Of a DNA stretch of 64,000 nucleotides, positions 63,200-64,000 are shown piece by piece; position 1 is the first letter of the stretch; each line of letters begins with the position of its first letter. The DNA lies in NCBI GenBank assembly GCA_027574665.1, contig CM050650.1, forward strand, positions 53,923,304-53,987,303, written 5' to 3'. The notes below the pieces were generated by a model. It saw nothing but the letters and a program-made list of their open reading frames with translations. It did no database searches and was not told where the DNA came from. The translations under genes were made by a program, and so were the position numbers. Source of the DNA: Rhynochetos jubatus. Taxonomy: Eukaryota; Chordata; Aves; Eurypygiformes; Rhynochetidae.

Positions 63200-63505
63200 C
63201 GAGGAAGCATGAAGGGCGCCTTTCACAAGAAAGCCCGGCTCGTCACGGCTAGCTGACGCGGCACGTAGTGAGCAATGCGCGCAGAACTGGGGCGCGTAGA
63301 GTGTGGTACGTTGGGCCCCGCTCTTTGCCGTCGAAGAGGTTTAACTGGCAGTTATGTGCCTCCTGGCTGGGACCCACCAGTCGATTATTAAATACGTGAC
63401 GTAGCCCCATCTGCCCGTTGGCGGTCACCGGACCAAGCCCGTGGGACCAATGTGGTGGTTTCTGTGCTGATGGTGGTAGAAAATACACATACGCACGCAC
63501 GGCCC
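63200..63505. promoter_or_regulatory. CpG-dense patch, candidate intragenic regulatory element
   Basis: About 26 CpG dinucleotides lie within about 305 bp, against roughly one per 100 bp in the surrounding introns, with the densest part at 63236-63335 (gacgcggcacg, atgcgcgcag, ggcgcgtag). It includes a CRE-like half site (gtgacgta, 63396-63403) and a CCAAT word (63447-63451). Such CpG retention usually marks an unmethylated promoter or enhancer. An alternative internal SASH1 promoter is possible but unproven, and no first exon was identified. Confidence 0.4.
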
Positions 63506-63560
63506 ACAGGCAGCTCAGTGTTTGTTTCCACTGAGAAAGTTTTGACCTGCTTAAAGAGCC

Positions 63561-63574
63561 ATTGCTATGGAAAC
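63561..63574. promoter_or_regulatory. RFX X-box-like motif
   Basis: The word attgctatggaaac resembles the palindromic RFX-family X-box (gttgccatggaaac type), with two mismatches. It lies about 55 bp after the CpG-dense patch. A single motif of this length has modest weight. Confidence 0.25.
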
Positions 63575-63945
63575 CTAATGAGAAGATAATTGAATGAAAC
63601 GCCTTTGCTTTCCATCCCTTTCTCACACTGGTGCCAGCAAGGTCAGAACCTTGCAGGCCTGCTTTCTCTTCAGGTTCATGCAAATTTGATAAAAATACCA
63701 AAGGCCCGTTTTCTTCCCTGTGCCAGCTCCGGTTAGATAAATTGTCTTGTATTCAGTCAGCAGCAGTTACAAGTCTGTCAATTTTTCATACTAATTATGT
63801 GACTGGGCCATTCCTAATGCACGCGGATAACCAAATGGCTTTGCGGCAGAGCCAGCGTGGGCTTTTGCATCGGTTTATTCACCTCTTTGAATGTGCATAA
63901 TATTTCTAGATTGAAAATTCCATCCAAAACATTTTCCTCAATGGG

Positions 63946-63955
63946 CTATAAATAG
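63946..63955. promoter_or_regulatory. TATA/MEF2-like motif
   Basis: The word ctataaatag fits both the MEF2 consensus YTAWWWWTAR and a TATA-box core. It lies 45 bp from the window end, so any transcript start about 30 bp downstream would be at the edge. Chance occurrence in AT-rich DNA is likely. Confidence 0.25.
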
Positions 63956-64000
63956 TCGTTGGGAAGGAATAAGAGGGCCACTATCAGTTTATTGAAGATG

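Larger units (their letters stand above)
57181..64000 (+). other. SASH1: SASH1 intron 4, 5' part (partial, continues downstream)
   Basis: The intron begins with the consensus donor gtaagt and runs off the window, so it is at least 6,820 bp. Its first 55 nt are purine- and G-rich (57188-57235), a composition often seen in intronic splicing enhancers. From 57240 to 63199 I see no gene or repeat I can name. The open frames there (for example 59076-59603 minus, 175 codons) have no recognisable domains. Its last 800 bp hold a CpG-dense patch and candidate regulatory motifs, listed separately. Confidence 0.88.

Overview
The window is vertebrate nuclear DNA, almost certainly from a bird. It holds eight recognisable copies or fragments of CR1 LINEs, several carrying the avian-type 3' end, and three short exons bounded by canonical GT/AG splice sites inside very long introns. 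The rest is moderately AT-rich non-coding DNA with homopolymer runs and short inverted repeats. I saw no bacterial, viral or mitochondrial features.

The only gene I can support is SASH1 (SAM and SH3 domain containing 1), on the plus strand and incomplete at both ends. Exon 2 (22542-22670), exon 3 (56959-57009) and exon 4 (57131-57180) join in one frame to encode about 77 residues of the N-terminal region, upstream of the SLY, SH3 and SAM domains. I number exons by assuming that the human first coding exon, which ends just before the DGSLGN motif, lies upstream of the window. I did not find that exon here. The exon after exon 4 (the NPLHKS region) must lie beyond 64000.

Layout: 1-22541 is the end of intron 1, with three older minus-strand CR1 pieces (557-795, 4681-5146, 11033-11355), a plus-strand CR1 (21468-21686), a G-quadruplex-type block near 12200 and a cluster of inverted repeats near 19300. 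22671-56958 is the 34.3-kb intron 2, with a long old CR1 just after exon 2, a CR1 truncated at its 3' end (34366-34658), a very old CR1 (37055-37785) and a short CR1 3' end (49060-49227). 57010-57130 is a 121-bp intron 3. 57181-64000 is the start of intron 4, which ends in a CpG-dense patch (63200-63505) that could be an intragenic regulatory element.

The most unusual structure is a pair of inverted segments of about 386 bp, 17 kb apart (4512-4896 and 21468-21854). They share a CR1 3' end and also about 170 bp of non-CR1 flank at about 97% identity, so they are not two independent CR1 insertions. No novel multi-gene system is present. The remaining open frames look like chance stop-free runs in intronic DNA.
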